19,625 nucleotides of DNA from JAJRRL01 sp047404195 (lineage in GTDB: Bacteria; Pseudomonadota; Gammaproteobacteria; JAJRRL01): NCBI GenBank assembly GCA_047404195.1, contig JBDOIU010000022.1, positions 1 to 19,625 on the forward strand, read 5' to 3'. Under the pieces are notes generated by a model. That model worked only from the letters and a program-made list of their open reading frames with translations, was not told the origin of the DNA and made no database searches. Made by a program: the position numbers and the translations under genes. Positions 1 through 8,333 of the stretch are shown in pieces. Position 1 is the first letter of the stretch. Every line of letters starts with the position of its first letter.

Positions 1-802
1 GGTCTAGTCGGAGCCGCTTTCTTTCAACAATCGGGTGATCAACATTCTTTACTTGTGTCGGCTGGTGTAAGTAGAGTTGTTTGTTTTTCAGGTCTACGTC
101 CATATACCCATTGTCCTGAAAGATCTGCAGATGTCTTTTTTGCTGACTATTGACTCGGCTTGCTGTTAGGTTGGCAACACAGCCACCCTCAAAGGTCAGG
201 CGTACATTAGCTAAATCAATGTCGTTACTGAGTACGGCAGCGCCCGTTGCTTGAATATCTACAATATTGCCCGGTATCAGTGATGACACCAGGTCGATGT
301 CATGGATCATTAAGTCGAGTACGACGCTGACATCAGTACAGCGTGGGTTGAAGTTAGCGAGGCGGTGTGCACTGATAAAGCGGGGTGTTTGTATGTAAGG
401 TTTAAGTGCTACAATTGCGCTGTTATAGCGTTCGAGATGGCCCACTTGTATGATGCAGTTATTTTCCTTCGCAATTTTGATCAGCTCATCAGCTTGTTCA
501 ACGGTTGTTGTAATGGGCTTTTCAATCAGCGTATGTACACCGGCACTCAAGCAGTCATACGCAATCTGATAGTGGCATTTTGTGGTGCTAGCAATACTGA
601 CTATGTCAACTTGGTCTAGTATGCTTCGATAATCGGTAATGCCTTGGCAGCTGAGTTCTTCTGCCACTGTCTGTGCTCGTTTTCCTTGTGGATCACATAC
701 CGCTATGAGCTGGCTACGTTGATTCTGCTGGTATTTTTGCGCATGGAATCTGCCAAGGTAGCCAACGCCAATAACGGCGCTGCGTAGTGGTGTGTTCTGC
801 AT
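1..802 (-). CDS. Gfo/Idh/MocA family oxidoreductase, partial (3' end outside window)
   Basis: Reading the minus strand from the ATG at 802 gives 267 uninterrupted codons that run off the window edge. The N-terminus has a Rossmann dinucleotide-binding fold with GVGYLG at residues 12-17. It is followed by EKP at 94-96, the family signature whose Lys is usually catalytic, and by LDLMIHDID at 162-170 with the His/Asp pair typical of the C-terminal substrate domain. A GGAGGT ribosome site at 810-815 lies 7 bases ahead of the ATG. Members are NAD(P)-dependent sugar, inositol or biliverdin-type dehydrogenases in the cytoplasm. The substrate cannot be told from the sequence. It is transcribed divergently from tadA. 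The family call is firm; the specific role is unknown. Confidence 0.88.
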   Translation of the reverse strand, partial: MQNTPLRSAVIGVGYLGRFHAQKYQQNQRSQLIAVCDPQGKRAQTVAEELSCQGITDYRSILDQVDIVSIASTTKCHYQIAYDCLSAGVHTLIEKPITTTVEQADELIKIAKENNCIIQVGHLERYNSAIVALKPYIQTPRFISAHRLANFNPRCTDVSVVLDLMIHDIDLVSSLIPGNIVDIQATGAAVLSNDIDLANVRLTFEGGCVANLTASRVNSQQKRHLQIFQDNGYMDVDLKNKQLYLHQPTQVKNVDHPIVERKRLRLD

Positions 803-867
803 GATAAGTACCTCCATTGTGGTTTGAATAACCATATTCACATTTTAAGTGCATATTGACAAGTGTT

Positions 868-896
868 TTGCAGCTTTGTGGTGTTGCTGGTAAAAT
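868..896 (+). promoter_or_regulatory. Predicted sigma-70 promoter for tadA
   Basis: TTGCAG at 868-873 and TAAAAT at 891-896 are separated by 17 bases. A TG one base before the -10 makes it an extended -10 element. It lies in the divergent gap between the oxidoreductase and tadA and would start transcription near 903. The same -35 hexamer recurs at other promoters in this window. Confidence 0.5.
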
Positions 897-955
897 GAGC
901 ACTTGGTGTGTTAAATTAGTTGTTGTTTTGTGTGGTGTGCGTTTGAGGAGTGATT

Positions 956-1429
956 ATGTTTAGCGACGACGACCATCGTTGGATGCAACGTGCTTTGATG
1001 TTGGCACGTTTTGCAGCTACCCAGGGCGAAGTGCCAGTGGCGGCAGTAGTAGTGCGGGATGGTGAGTTGTTAGCGGAGTCTTTTAACAGGTCTATTACTT
1101 GTCATGACCCAACTGCGCATGCAGAGGTGCAGGTATTGCGTCAATGTGGTCAAGTCCTTGAAAATTATCGTTTTCCTGGTTGTACGTTATATGTCACGCT
1201 TGAGCCGTGCAGCATGTGTGCTGGCGCATTGGTGCATGCACGGTTAGAGCGGTTGATATTTGCGACTTCTGATCCCCGCACGGGTGCTGTCTGTTCCCAG
1301 CAGCAGCTCTTGGATGCGCCTTGGCACAATCACCATGTTGCTTGGCAAGGTGGGTTGCTAGCAGAAGAGTCTGGGCAATTATTGACAGATTTCTTTCGTG
1401 CACGCAGGCGTAACTTGCAGCGCCAGTAG
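956..1429 (+). CDS. tadA: tRNA-specific adenosine deaminase TadA
   Basis: This 157-residue protein would convert adenosine 34 of tRNA-Arg(ACG) to inosine in the cytoplasm, widening decoding of CGN codons. The zinc-dependent cytidine/deoxycytidylate deaminase fold is clear: HAE at residues 55-57 supplies the zinc His and the catalytic Glu, and PCSMC at 84-88 supplies the two zinc Cys. A C-terminal FFRARR at 146-151 matches the TadA tail. The E. coli enzyme has 167 residues, so this is full length. I start at the ATG at 956, 5 bases after GAGGAG at 945-950, and not at the in-frame GTG at 950, which overlaps that ribosome site. The ppa promoter lies inside its 3' end. Confidence 0.95.
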   Translation: MFSDDDHRWMQRALMLARFAATQGEVPVAAVVVRDGELLAESFNRSITCHDPTAHAEVQVLRQCGQVLENYRFPGCTLYVTLEPCSMCAGALVHARLERLIFATSDPRTGAVCSQQQLLDAPWHNHHVAWQGGLLAEESGQLLTDFFRARRRNLQRQ

Positions 1430-1443
1430 TGTCGTCATATAAT
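1415..1443 (+). promoter_or_regulatory. Predicted strong sigma-70 promoter for ppa
   Basis: TTGCAG at 1415-1420, a 17-base spacer and a perfect TATAAT at 1438-1443. The -35 lies within the last codons of tadA and the -10 just after its stop. Transcription would start near 1450, giving a leader of about 30 bases before ppa. Confidence 0.75.
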
Positions 1444-1481
1444 GCGCACTCGAATTAATTACCTTCCAATGAGGAGTCACT

Positions 1482-2003
1482 ATGTCCTTAAAATCCCTTT
1501 CTGCTGGTCCAAAGGTGCCTGAGTTATTGCATGCCATCATTGAAACTACACCCCATACAGGTTCTGTGAAGTACGAAATGGATAAAGACAGCGGCTTGCT
1601 GTTTGTTGATCGTTTTATGAGCACAACCATGGCCTATCCTTGTTTATACGGTTACGTTCCCAATACCTTGGCTGAAGACGGTGATCCCCTTGATGTGCTT
1701 GTCTTGTCACCTGATGTGGTTTTGCCTGGGGCAGTGATGTTGGTTAGGCCAATAGCTGTGTTGCTGATGGAAGATGAGGCAGGTATGGATAGTAAGGTCT
1801 TGACGGTTCCGTGTGCTAAAGCATGCCCTAGTATGGCGCATATGCAATCACTTTCTGATGTTCCTGAGCGCACAACGCGTGCCATTAAGCATTTCTTCGA
1901 GCATTATAAGGATCTGGAAGCTAATAAGTGGGTCAAAGTGACTGGTTGGGCTGATACAGCTGAGGCGATAGAGCAAGTCAAAGCAGCTGTTGCTCGGGTT
2001 TAA
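1482..2003 (+). CDS. ppa: Inorganic pyrophosphatase (family I)
   Basis: 173 residues; hydrolyses pyrophosphate to two phosphates with Mg2+, pulling biosynthetic reactions forward in the cytoplasm. All family I active-site residues appear at positions equivalent to the E. coli enzyme: E21, K30, Y56, the signature DGDPLDV with D66, D68 and D71, then D98, D103, K105, Y142 and K143. The segments KYEMDKDSG and FFEHYKDLE are near-identical to E. coli. Start ATG follows GAGGAG (1471-1476) by 5 bases. It has its own strong promoter overlapping the end of tadA, as expected for an abundant essential enzyme. Confidence 0.97.
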   Translation: MSLKSLSAGPKVPELLHAIIETTPHTGSVKYEMDKDSGLLFVDRFMSTTMAYPCLYGYVPNTLAEDGDPLDVLVLSPDVVLPGAVMLVRPIAVLLMEDEAGMDSKVLTVPCAKACPSMAHMQSLSDVPERTTRAIKHFFEHYKDLEANKWVKVTGWADTAEAIEQVKAAVARV

Positions 2004-2047
2004 TAGCTGACAGCGCGTGCAGTGCTGGTGTTGTTCGGAATATTGAC

Positions 2048-2197
2048 ATGGTCAACAAAAGTGATCTTCCAGAGAAGGTTTGTCCAGTATGCGGGCGCCC
2101 TTTTGTATGGCGTAAAAAATGGCGTAAAGATTGGGATAATGTTAAATATTGCTCCAAACGTTGTGCAGGTAATCGCCGAAAGCGCGGTAGTGAGTGA
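2048..2197 (+). CDS. DUF2256 family small zinc-finger protein
   Basis: A 49-residue protein. It has CPVC at residues 12-15 and CSKRC at 35-39, a four-Cys treble-clef-like site, with basic and aromatic residues between them (RPFVWRKKW, then KDWDNVKYC) and a basic C-terminal tail. This pattern matches DUF2256, a small uncharacterised family often found beside cryptochrome/photolyase genes; no such gene is visible here. The ribosome site is weak (GGAA about 7 bases ahead of the ATG). It lies 44 bases after ppa and may be co-transcribed with it. A metal-binding or nucleic-acid role is only inferred. Confidence 0.85.
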   Translation: MVNKSDLPEKVCPVCGRPFVWRKKWRKDWDNVKYCSKRCAGNRRKRGSE

Positions 2198-2222
2198 CTA
2201 TGATGTGTTTTTTTGATAAGAT
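2194..2222 (+). promoter_or_regulatory. Possible sigma-70 promoter for mip
   Basis: GTGACT at 2194-2199 and TAAGAT at 2217-2222 with a 17-base spacer. The -35 overlaps the end of the DUF2256 gene. Each hexamer has mismatches, so this is a moderate candidate. Confidence 0.4.
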
Positions 2223-2258
2223 ACATGCTCTCAAAGATCATTATAAGGAGATGTATTG

Positions 2259-2963
2259 ATGTATCAGCGATTGATCAAGATAGGCGTCACAGCAACGGCC
2301 ATGATGCTGAGTTGCTCATCTTTTGCTGGCCCTACTGGCCAATTGACCACTGCAAAATCCCAATACAGCTATGCAATGGGGGTATTGACTGGTCGTGCTT
2401 ATATCAAGCAGAAAGTTGATGTATCAGTGACTGATTATGTGACAGGCTTTCAGGATGCGTTATCTGGTAAGACACCCATCATGACAGAGAAGGCGATGCA
2501 AGATGCCATTAAATCATTTGCAGCAGAGCAAAAAACCAAGAGGAGAAAAGCAATGCAACAACAAGGTGAAGCCAATCAACAGGTTGGATCAGCGTATTTA
2601 GAAAAGAACAAGGCACAAGCAGGTGTTGTGACCACAGCGAGTGGCTTGCAGTACAAGGTGCTTGAAGCGGGATCAGGTGAGTCACCTGCGGCAGCTGACA
2701 AAGTCACTGTTGACTATGAAGGTAAATTAGTTGACGGGACAGTTTTCGATAGCTCTTATAAGCGTGGCAAGCCAGTTACTTTTCCAGTGAATGGTGTGAT
2801 TAAAGGTTGGCAAGAGGCATTACAGTTAATGCAACCTGGCGCAACTTGGGAAGTAACGATTCCTGGAGACTTAGCTTATGGTAAGATGGGTATGCCCGGT
2901 AGCCCAATTGGTCCTAATGCCACATTGGTTTTCAAGATTCATTTGATCTCAGTCGAGAAGTAG
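2259..2963 (+). CDS. mip: Mip/FkpA-like periplasmic FKBP-type peptidyl-prolyl isomerase
   Basis: 234 residues. A signal peptide of about 23 residues ends in SSFA before G24, so the product is exported. An N-terminal helical dimerisation domain (about 30-120) precedes the FKBP domain (about 128-232). That domain carries SGLQYKVLEAG, VDYEGKLVDGTVFDSS, a GWQEALQLM stretch and the terminal FKIHLISVEK, all very close to Legionella Mip. The protein isomerises proline bonds and acts as a chaperone for envelope proteins; in Legionella and Coxiella such proteins aid infection. ATG at 2259 is chosen because AAGGAG at 2245-2250 is 8 bases upstream; the TTG just before it is less likely. A weak terminator-like hairpin follows. 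Confidence 0.92.
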   Translation: MYQRLIKIGVTATAMMLSCSSFAGPTGQLTTAKSQYSYAMGVLTGRAYIKQKVDVSVTDYVTGFQDALSGKTPIMTEKAMQDAIKSFAAEQKTKRRKAMQQQGEANQQVGSAYLEKNKAQAGVVTTASGLQYKVLEAGSGESPAAADKVTVDYEGKLVDGTVFDSSYKRGKPVTFPVNGVIKGWQEALQLMQPGATWEVTIPGDLAYGKMGMPGSPIGPNATLVFKIHLISVEK

Positions 2964-2982
2964 TCGAAGTAATTCGCTTGAG

Positions 2983-3039
2983 AGAGGAGTATTTCCACCT
3001 TGGTGAGGAATGCTCCTCTTTGTCTGTCAAGCAAAGAGG
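2983..3039 (+). promoter_or_regulatory. Mutually exclusive hairpins in the mip-purL gap (weak terminator / purL leader)
   Basis: Hairpin A pairs AGAGGAG (2983-2989) with CTCCTCT (3013-3019), extended inside by TTCC/GGAA (2993-2996 with 3007-3010) and followed by a short T-rich stretch, so it could be a weak mip terminator. Hairpin B pairs CCTCTTTG (3015-3022) with CAAAGAGG (3032-3039), a perfect 8-bp stem. They share 3015-3019 and cannot form together. B hides the upstream of two AGG-type ribosome sites before the purL TTG; the nearer GAGG at 3041-3044 stays free. Any regulatory role is inferred. Confidence 0.45.
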
Positions 3040-3050
3040 TGAGGTGAGTC

Positions 3051-6000
3051 TTGTTTTATTTTCAGGGTCATACTGGTATAGAACTATATCGTTTTAGGCA
3101 ATGCCAAAAGCGGATTAAGCAAATTGGCGCATCGGGTTTGTTGATGCAGTCAGCATTTTTCATCGATGCTGATGAGGATGCAATGCGCTTGCACGCAGAT
3201 GATCTTGCATTATGGCTAAAGGCTAAGCCAACCACTCTAAAAAGTTTATCTGCTGATGTATTACAGTGTTGGCTCGTTCCCAGATTGGGTACGCATTCAG
3301 CTTGGTCAGCAAAAGTTGCTGATATGGTCGAGCGATGCCACTTCCAGGGAATCAGACAGGTTGAAAAAGGTATTCATATTCAGGTTGAAGGCATTACCTT
3401 ACCTCAGTTAGAGCAATGGTTGCAGCAAGAGCATCTATACGATCCACTGACCCAGTCACTGATTGACAATAAAGAAGCGTTACCCATTATTTTTCAAATG
3501 GTGGATGATGTACCGCACCAAGTGCTAGATATGACAGCTGGCATATCGGACTATCAAAGAATCAGTAAAGATCTTGGCTTGTCTTTATCAGAAAAAGATT
3601 GTGAACACCTTCGACTGATTTTTGAGAATTTGCGGCGATCGCCGACAGCGGCAGAGTTAATGATGTACGCGCAAGTGAATTCAGAACATTGTCGTCATAA
3701 ATTATTCAATAGTCAGCTTCAAATAGACAGCGAGCGATCAGATAAATCATTGTTTGCAATGATTCGCTCTACTCATAAAAACCACCCAGGCCGTACATTA
3801 GTTGCATACAGTGATAATGCGACGATTATATCACGACCTCAGTTATCAAGGTGGTTGGTTGATATACACGATACACAGTATCGTTTTGTGACAGAAGACC
3901 CAGCAGTTGTTTTTAAGGTAGAGACACATAATCATTCTACTGCTTTCTCTCCCTTTCAGGGCGGAGCGACAGGTGCTGGTGGTGAAATTCGAGATGAGTC
4001 TGCTGCTGGTCGTGGTGCAACGCCATTGATGGGCTTAAGTGGTATTATGGTATCGGATGTTGCCAGTCAATACCATGAAATGCCGTGGATACAATCTTCT
4101 CCTCGTGCGCATCATATTCAGCCACCAGAAGAAATCATTCGTTTAGCGCCAGCTGGTGCAGCGACATACAACAATGAATTTGGTCGACCAGCGTGTGTTG
4201 GTTTTTATCGTTCTTTCTCTGCCTGGGATGCGCATGCGCAGCAGTGGTGGGGTTATCATAAACCTGTCATGTTGGCTGGTGGTGTTGGTCGTATTCGGCC
4301 TCAATCTATCCGTAAGCGACAAATTCCTGTTGGTGCACAAGTCATTGTGATTGGTGGGCCTGCTGTTGGTGCAGGTGTAGGCGGCGGTGTGCAATCTTCA
4401 TCATGTGAACAAGTGCTAGAGTTCAAGCGTCAGCAAGTATCAGTACAGAATGTTAACCCCCAGGTGCAACGGCGCGCGCAAGAGGTCATTAATCAATGTA
4501 TGGCGCTGGGCGAAAAGAATCCGATTCTGTCTATTCATGATGTGGGTGCAGGTGGTTTGTCGAATGCAATCCCTGAGTTGATTGCAGGATCAGGCCGTGG
4601 TGTTAAAATTGATTGTCGTGCTATTCCGATGGCAGAGAAGGGTCTTTCACCCATGGCTATTTGGTGTAACGAGTCACAAGAGCGCTATGTGATTGCCTGT
4701 GGTGTTGAGGGCTTAAACGCGCTAGAGGTGTTATGCCAACGAGAGCGCTGTCCAATTGCATTGATAGGCGAGGTGACTGCTGCGACCAGTTGTGTGTTAC
4801 AAGATACTGAATCTAAGGCACAGCCACCAGTAGACTGGCCAATGACTGCTTTATTTTCTACGCCTGATGAGCAGCATGTAGAAGACAGCCGACGTGAACG
4901 TTATTACCCTGATTTTGATACAAATAATATCGACTTAGGAGAAGCCATTGAGCGAGTGATACAGCACCCAACTGTTGCGAATAAAAGCTTTTTAGTGAAT
5001 GTGGGTGATCGCAGTGTGGGTGGATTGATTACGCGTGATCAGTGTGTCGGGCCCTGGCAGGTACCTGTTTCTGATGTGGCTGTATCGGCTGCTGGTTTCT
5101 ACTCACAGCATGGCGAAGCACTTGCGATTGGTGAGCGCAGTCCAGTCGCCGTATTAGATCCTGTTGCTGCAGCGGGTTTGGCATTGGGTGAGGTCATTAC
5201 TAATATCATGGCTGCTGATGTGGCACAGCTTTCTGATATTACTTTATCAGCGAATTGGATGGCTGCAATTTCACAAGCAGGTCAAGTAGCTGACTGTTAT
5301 GATGCTGTTAAACAACTGACCGAAGTGTGGTGTGCAGATTTGGGTGTTTGTATTCCTGTTGGTAAAGATTCATTATCCATGCATGTCGAGTGGCAAGAAG
5401 ATGATAGGCGTTTTTCCGTCACATCACCCAGCACATGTGTGATCTCTGCAACGGCATTGGTTGCAGATTGTGAGCGTACATTAACGCCACAATTACAGCC
5501 ATGTTCTGGTGCTTCAGCTTTGTGGTTATTTGATTTGTCAGATGGCAAGCCTGGGTTGGGCGCAACGATTCTTGCACAGGTCTACAACCACCTTGGTGGC
5601 CAACCGGCATCGCTGGACAGTGTCGGCCGCTTAAAGCAGTTATTCGAGTGCATGCGCGCGTGTCGCGCTGCGGGAATCATATTGGCTTATCATGATCGTT
5701 CAGATGGTGGTTTACTGGCAACACTTGCAGAGATGATGTTTGCAGGACACATTGGCATTGATTGTCAGCTAGATTCTTTAGGTAACGATGTGATTAACAG
5801 CTTATTCAATGAATCTTTAGGTGTTGTTATCCAGGTGGCTGCAGGACATGAAGAAACATTGAAAAAGATCATCGCTACGCATGGTTTAACGGATCTTGCT
5901 TATCAGATTGGTACAACCAATACACATGATAAATTGCGACTATATCATCGGGGCTATTGCACCTATCAAAGAGACCGGGTGACACTTGGGCGATTATGGT

Positions 6001-6953
6001 CAACACATGCATATGCTATCAAGCGTGAACGCGATCACACAGATTGTGCAAAAGCGGAATTTGATTGTTGGCTAGATCGAGATGATCCAGGTTTATCGTG
6101 CCATTTGACATTTGAGCATGCTTTTGCAGACAGGGAGATGTTCGTGGCCCAAAAAACCGATCGGCCAGTTGCTGCGATATTACGCGAGCAGGGTACGAAC
6201 GGTCATAGAGAAATGGCTGCAGCGTTGTCTTATGTTGGGTTTGATGTGGTTGATGTGCCGATGAGTGATTTAGAGACGGGTCGATTCGACTTGGCACATT
6301 GTCATATGTTGGCGCTTTGTGGTGGTTTCTCATATGGTGATGCGTTGGGTGCTGGACGTGGTTGGGCGCAAGTCGTCCTACATGAACCAAAGCTTCGCGC
6401 GCAATTTGAGGCCTTTTTTGCACGACCGGAGACACTAACGCTTGGTGTCTGTAACGGTTGTCAGACCTTGTCAGCTATGCGGGAAATCATTCCTGGAACG
6501 GAACATTGGCCGCACTTTGTTCGCAATCGCTCTGCCCAGTTTGAGGCGCGAGTGAGTTTGCTTAAAGTGGCAGACTCGACATCAGTTTTATTCCGTGGAA
6601 TGGCGAATTCAGTGATTCCTTGTGTGATATCACACGGTGAAGGTAGGGCAACATTTTACTCGCATGAGGCGGATGCTGAATTTTCTGTGGCGGAGCAAGC
6701 TGTGGCGCATTACGTTGATGGTGGATATATCAGAACAAGTCGTTACCCGCATAATCCCAACGGCAGTGTGCAAGCCATTGTTGGCGCATGTAGTTTAGAT
6801 GGCCGTATTACTGCTATGATGCCACATCCTGAGCGTTGCTTTTTGCGTCGGCAGATGAGTTGGCATCCTGAAGGCTTTCCTGAAGCGTCACCATGGACCA
6901 TGCTCTTTCTTAATGCGCGTCGTTGGTTCAATGACAAAAAATATTTATGTTAG
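3051..6953 (+). CDS. purL: Phosphoribosylformylglycinamidine synthase (FGAM synthetase, large PurL)
   Basis: 1300 residues (E. coli 1295). It catalyses step four of purine synthesis: FGAR, glutamine and ATP to FGAM. The N-terminal PurS-like domain is followed by two PurM-like ATP-binding halves, with motifs VKVETHNHSTAFSPFQGGATG and HDVGAGGLSNA in the first half and GKDSLSM and HDRSDGGL in the second. A C-terminal class I glutamine amidotransferase domain carries nucleophile Cys1134 in GVCNGCQ and His1259/Glu1261 in PHPER. The only plausible start is TTG at 3051: an in-frame TGA lies at 3045-3047, the alignment to E. coli begins here, and GAGG is 6 bases upstream. bcp follows immediately, and the two are probably co-transcribed. 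Confidence 0.97.
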   Translation: MFYFQGHTGIELYRFRQCQKRIKQIGASGLLMQSAFFIDADEDAMRLHADDLALWLKAKPTTLKSLSADVLQCWLVPRLGTHSAWSAKVADMVERCHFQGIRQVEKGIHIQVEGITLPQLEQWLQQEHLYDPLTQSLIDNKEALPIIFQMVDDVPHQVLDMTAGISDYQRISKDLGLSLSEKDCEHLRLIFENLRRSPTAAELMMYAQVNSEHCRHKLFNSQLQIDSERSDKSLFAMIRSTHKNHPGRTLVAYSDNATIISRPQLSRWLVDIHDTQYRFVTEDPAVVFKVETHNHSTAFSPFQGGATGAGGEIRDESAAGRGATPLMGLSGIMVSDVASQYHEMPWIQSSPRAHHIQPPEEIIRLAPAGAATYNNEFGRPACVGFYRSFSAWDAHAQQWWGYHKPVMLAGGVGRIRPQSIRKRQIPVGAQVIVIGGPAVGAGVGGGVQSSSCEQVLEFKRQQVSVQNVNPQVQRRAQEVINQCMALGEKNPILSIHDVGAGGLSNAIPELIAGSGRGVKIDCRAIPMAEKGLSPMAIWCNESQERYVIACGVEGLNALEVLCQRERCPIALIGEVTAATSCVLQDTESKAQPPVDWPMTALFSTPDEQHVEDSRRERYYPDFDTNNIDLGEAIERVIQHPTVANKSFLVNVGDRSVGGLITRDQCVGPWQVPVSDVAVSAAGFYSQHGEALAIGERSPVAVLDPVAAAGLALGEVITNIMAADVAQLSDITLSANWMAAISQAGQVADCYDAVKQLTEVWCADLGVCIPVGKDSLSMHVEWQEDDRRFSVTSPSTCVISATALVADCERTLTPQLQPCSGASALWLFDLSDGKPGLGATILAQVYNHLGGQPASLDSVGRLKQLFECMRACRAAGIILAYHDRSDGGLLATLAEMMFAGHIGIDCQLDSLGNDVINSLFNESLGVVIQVAAGHEETLKKIIATHGLTDLAYQIGTTNTHDKLRLYHRGYCTYQRDRVTLGRLWSTHAYAIKRERDHTDCAKAEFDCWLDRDDPGLSCHLTFEHAFADREMFVAQKTDRPVAAILREQGTNGHREMAAALSYVGFDVVDVPMSDLETGRFDLAHCHMLALCGGFSYGDALGAGRGWAQVVLHEPKLRAQFEAFFARPETLTLGVCNGCQTLSAMREIIPGTEHWPHFVRNRSAQFEARVSLLKVADSTSVLFRGMANSVIPCVISHGEGRATFYSHEADAEFSVAEQAVAHYVDGGYIRTSRYPHNPNGSVQAIVGACSLDGRITAMMPHPERCFLRRQMSWHPEGFPEASPWTMLFLNARRWFNDKKYLC

Positions 6954-6966
6954 AAAGGAGATAGTT

Positions 6967-7428
6967 ATGACACATATTAACATACATACCCAATTAGATA
7001 ATGTGATCACTTGTACTGATACATCACTTACCACACTTCGAGACTGTTTGCAGCAGCAGTTGGTTTTATTTTTTTACCCTAAAGATAACACACCTGGCTG
7101 TAGCAAAGAAGCCCAGGGGTTCGCTGCTGCATATGCTGATTTTCAAGCATTAAATACCAGTATCATAGGTATTTCTCGTGATAGCATGAAGTCTCATGCC
7201 AGATTTATTGATAAGTTTTCATTGCCGTTCCCGCTGATCAGTGATGCAGATAGTACGTTGTGTGATTTGTTTGAGGTGATTAAGCAAAAATCCATGATGG
7301 GGCGTACATTTATGGGTATTGAGCGGTCAACATTTTTGTTGTCTCCAGAAGGGGGGATTATCAGTGAGTGGAGAAAAGTCAAAGTGAAGGCACATGTTGA
7401 CACTGTGCTAGAAGCAATACAAAAATAA
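6967..7428 (+). CDS. bcp: Thioredoxin-dependent peroxiredoxin, Bcp/PrxQ family
   Basis: 153 residues; reduces hydrogen and organic peroxides using thiol donors. The peroxidatic site FFYPKDNTPGC places Cys45 as the reactive Cys with P43 and T42, and R120 in IERSTFLL is the conserved Arg. The resolving Cys found five residues later in E. coli Bcp is Gln50 here, so the enzyme probably works as a 1-Cys type or uses another thiol; Cys16, Cys27 and Cys99 are the other Cys. The ATG at 6967 is 6 bases after AAGGAG (6955-6960), which lies directly behind the purL stop, so the two genes are likely one transcript. An in-frame start within purL would lack such a site. Confidence 0.94.
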   Translation: MTHINIHTQLDNVITCTDTSLTTLRDCLQQQLVLFFYPKDNTPGCSKEAQGFAAAYADFQALNTSIIGISRDSMKSHARFIDKFSLPFPLISDADSTLCDLFEVIKQKSMMGRTFMGIERSTFLLSPEGGIISEWRKVKVKAHVDTVLEAIQK

Positions 7429-7447
7429 CTGGGATTGGAGAAAAGAC

Positions 7448-8320
7448 ATGACATTACATACTGCCGAATTGATGTGTGATCAACAGGGTAGACCTTATCA
7501 CCTGCGTCTGCGGCCAGAAGAAATTGCTGATACCATCATATTGGTCGGTGACCCTGCACGCAGCACATTGATCGGGCAGCAGTTTGATTCTATTGTTTAT
7601 CAGCAATCATACCGTGAATTTGTTGCGATTACCGGTGAATTGGCAGGCAAGAAGTTAACGGTGATATCAACTGGCATTGGATGTGGTGGTATTGACATCG
7701 TGATGAATGAGCTTGATGCGTTGGTGAACCTTGATTGGTCGACTGGGTTGCCAAAATCTCAGCATACAAAGTTAGATTTTTATCGCTTTGGTACAACTGG
7801 GGGTATTCAGGAGTCAGATACCATTGGCTCTATGATATGTTCTCGCTATGCTGTTGCATTCGATGGTTTGTTGAATTTTTATGAGCGTGAAGTGCCATCG
7901 GATCAGTATGAGCTACAAGCAGCATTGCAACGCTATTTTGATTTCACCAAAATGGCCAGCAATCTCTATGTCACTGGTGCTGATAAAGTTTCTCTCGATA
8001 AGATGTCGAGTATTGCAAAGCCAGGTATGACAATGACATGTGCGGGTTTTTATGCGCCACAGGGTCGCAGTATTCGTGCTACCTGTGCTTTTGAGTCTTG
8101 GGTTGATAGCGTTGCCGATTTTACACATGAAGCTATGCAGTTCAATAACTTTGAAATGGAAACAGCTGCTATTTATGGCTTAGCATCTGTGCTTGGTCAT
8201 TCTGCATGTTCGGTCAGCTGTGTCATTGGGAATCGTCATCATAATAGTGCCGGTCAATGCGACGATATTGTCGCAGCCTGTATGTCAGATTTTTTCAGTG
8301 CGCTTGTTGCTAAATCTTAA
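7448..8320 (+). CDS. Nucleoside phosphorylase (PNP/UDP family, uridine phosphorylase-like)
   Basis: 290 residues. It splits a nucleoside with phosphate into a free base and ribose 1-phosphate, a salvage reaction in the cytoplasm. Visible family signatures are LVGDPARS at 32-39 with the phosphate-binding Gly, STGIGCGGIDIVMNE at 74-88, RFGTTGGIQ at 113-121, and NFEMETAAIYGLA at 234-246, whose EME contacts the ribose. The long form with a spaced insertion resembles uridine-phosphorylase-like proteins of several phyla more than E. coli DeoD; the substrate base is not decided. GGAG sits 8 bases before the ATG, and the gene follows bcp by 19 bases, so purL-bcp-phosphorylase probably form one operon. 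It converges on selo with only 13 bases between the stops and no visible terminator. Confidence 0.88.
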   Translation: MTLHTAELMCDQQGRPYHLRLRPEEIADTIILVGDPARSTLIGQQFDSIVYQQSYREFVAITGELAGKKLTVISTGIGCGGIDIVMNELDALVNLDWSTGLPKSQHTKLDFYRFGTTGGIQESDTIGSMICSRYAVAFDGLLNFYEREVPSDQYELQAALQRYFDFTKMASNLYVTGADKVSLDKMSSIAKPGMTMTCAGFYAPQGRSIRATCAFESWVDSVADFTHEAMQFNNFEMETAAIYGLASVLGHSACSVSCVIGNRHHNSAGQCDDIVAACMSDFFSALVAKS

Positions 8321-8333
8321 CACGCGAGCATAT

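Noticed and set aside
2274..2318. Lipoprotein signal (Cys19) in Mip
   Set aside because: The four residues MLSC fit the lipobox poorly, while the SSFA cleavage site fits a normal signal peptidase I cut.
6019..6435. 138-codon minus-strand frame inside purL
   Set aside because: It lies wholly antisense to well-conserved purL codons and shows no protein motif; it arises from the codon bias of the plus strand.
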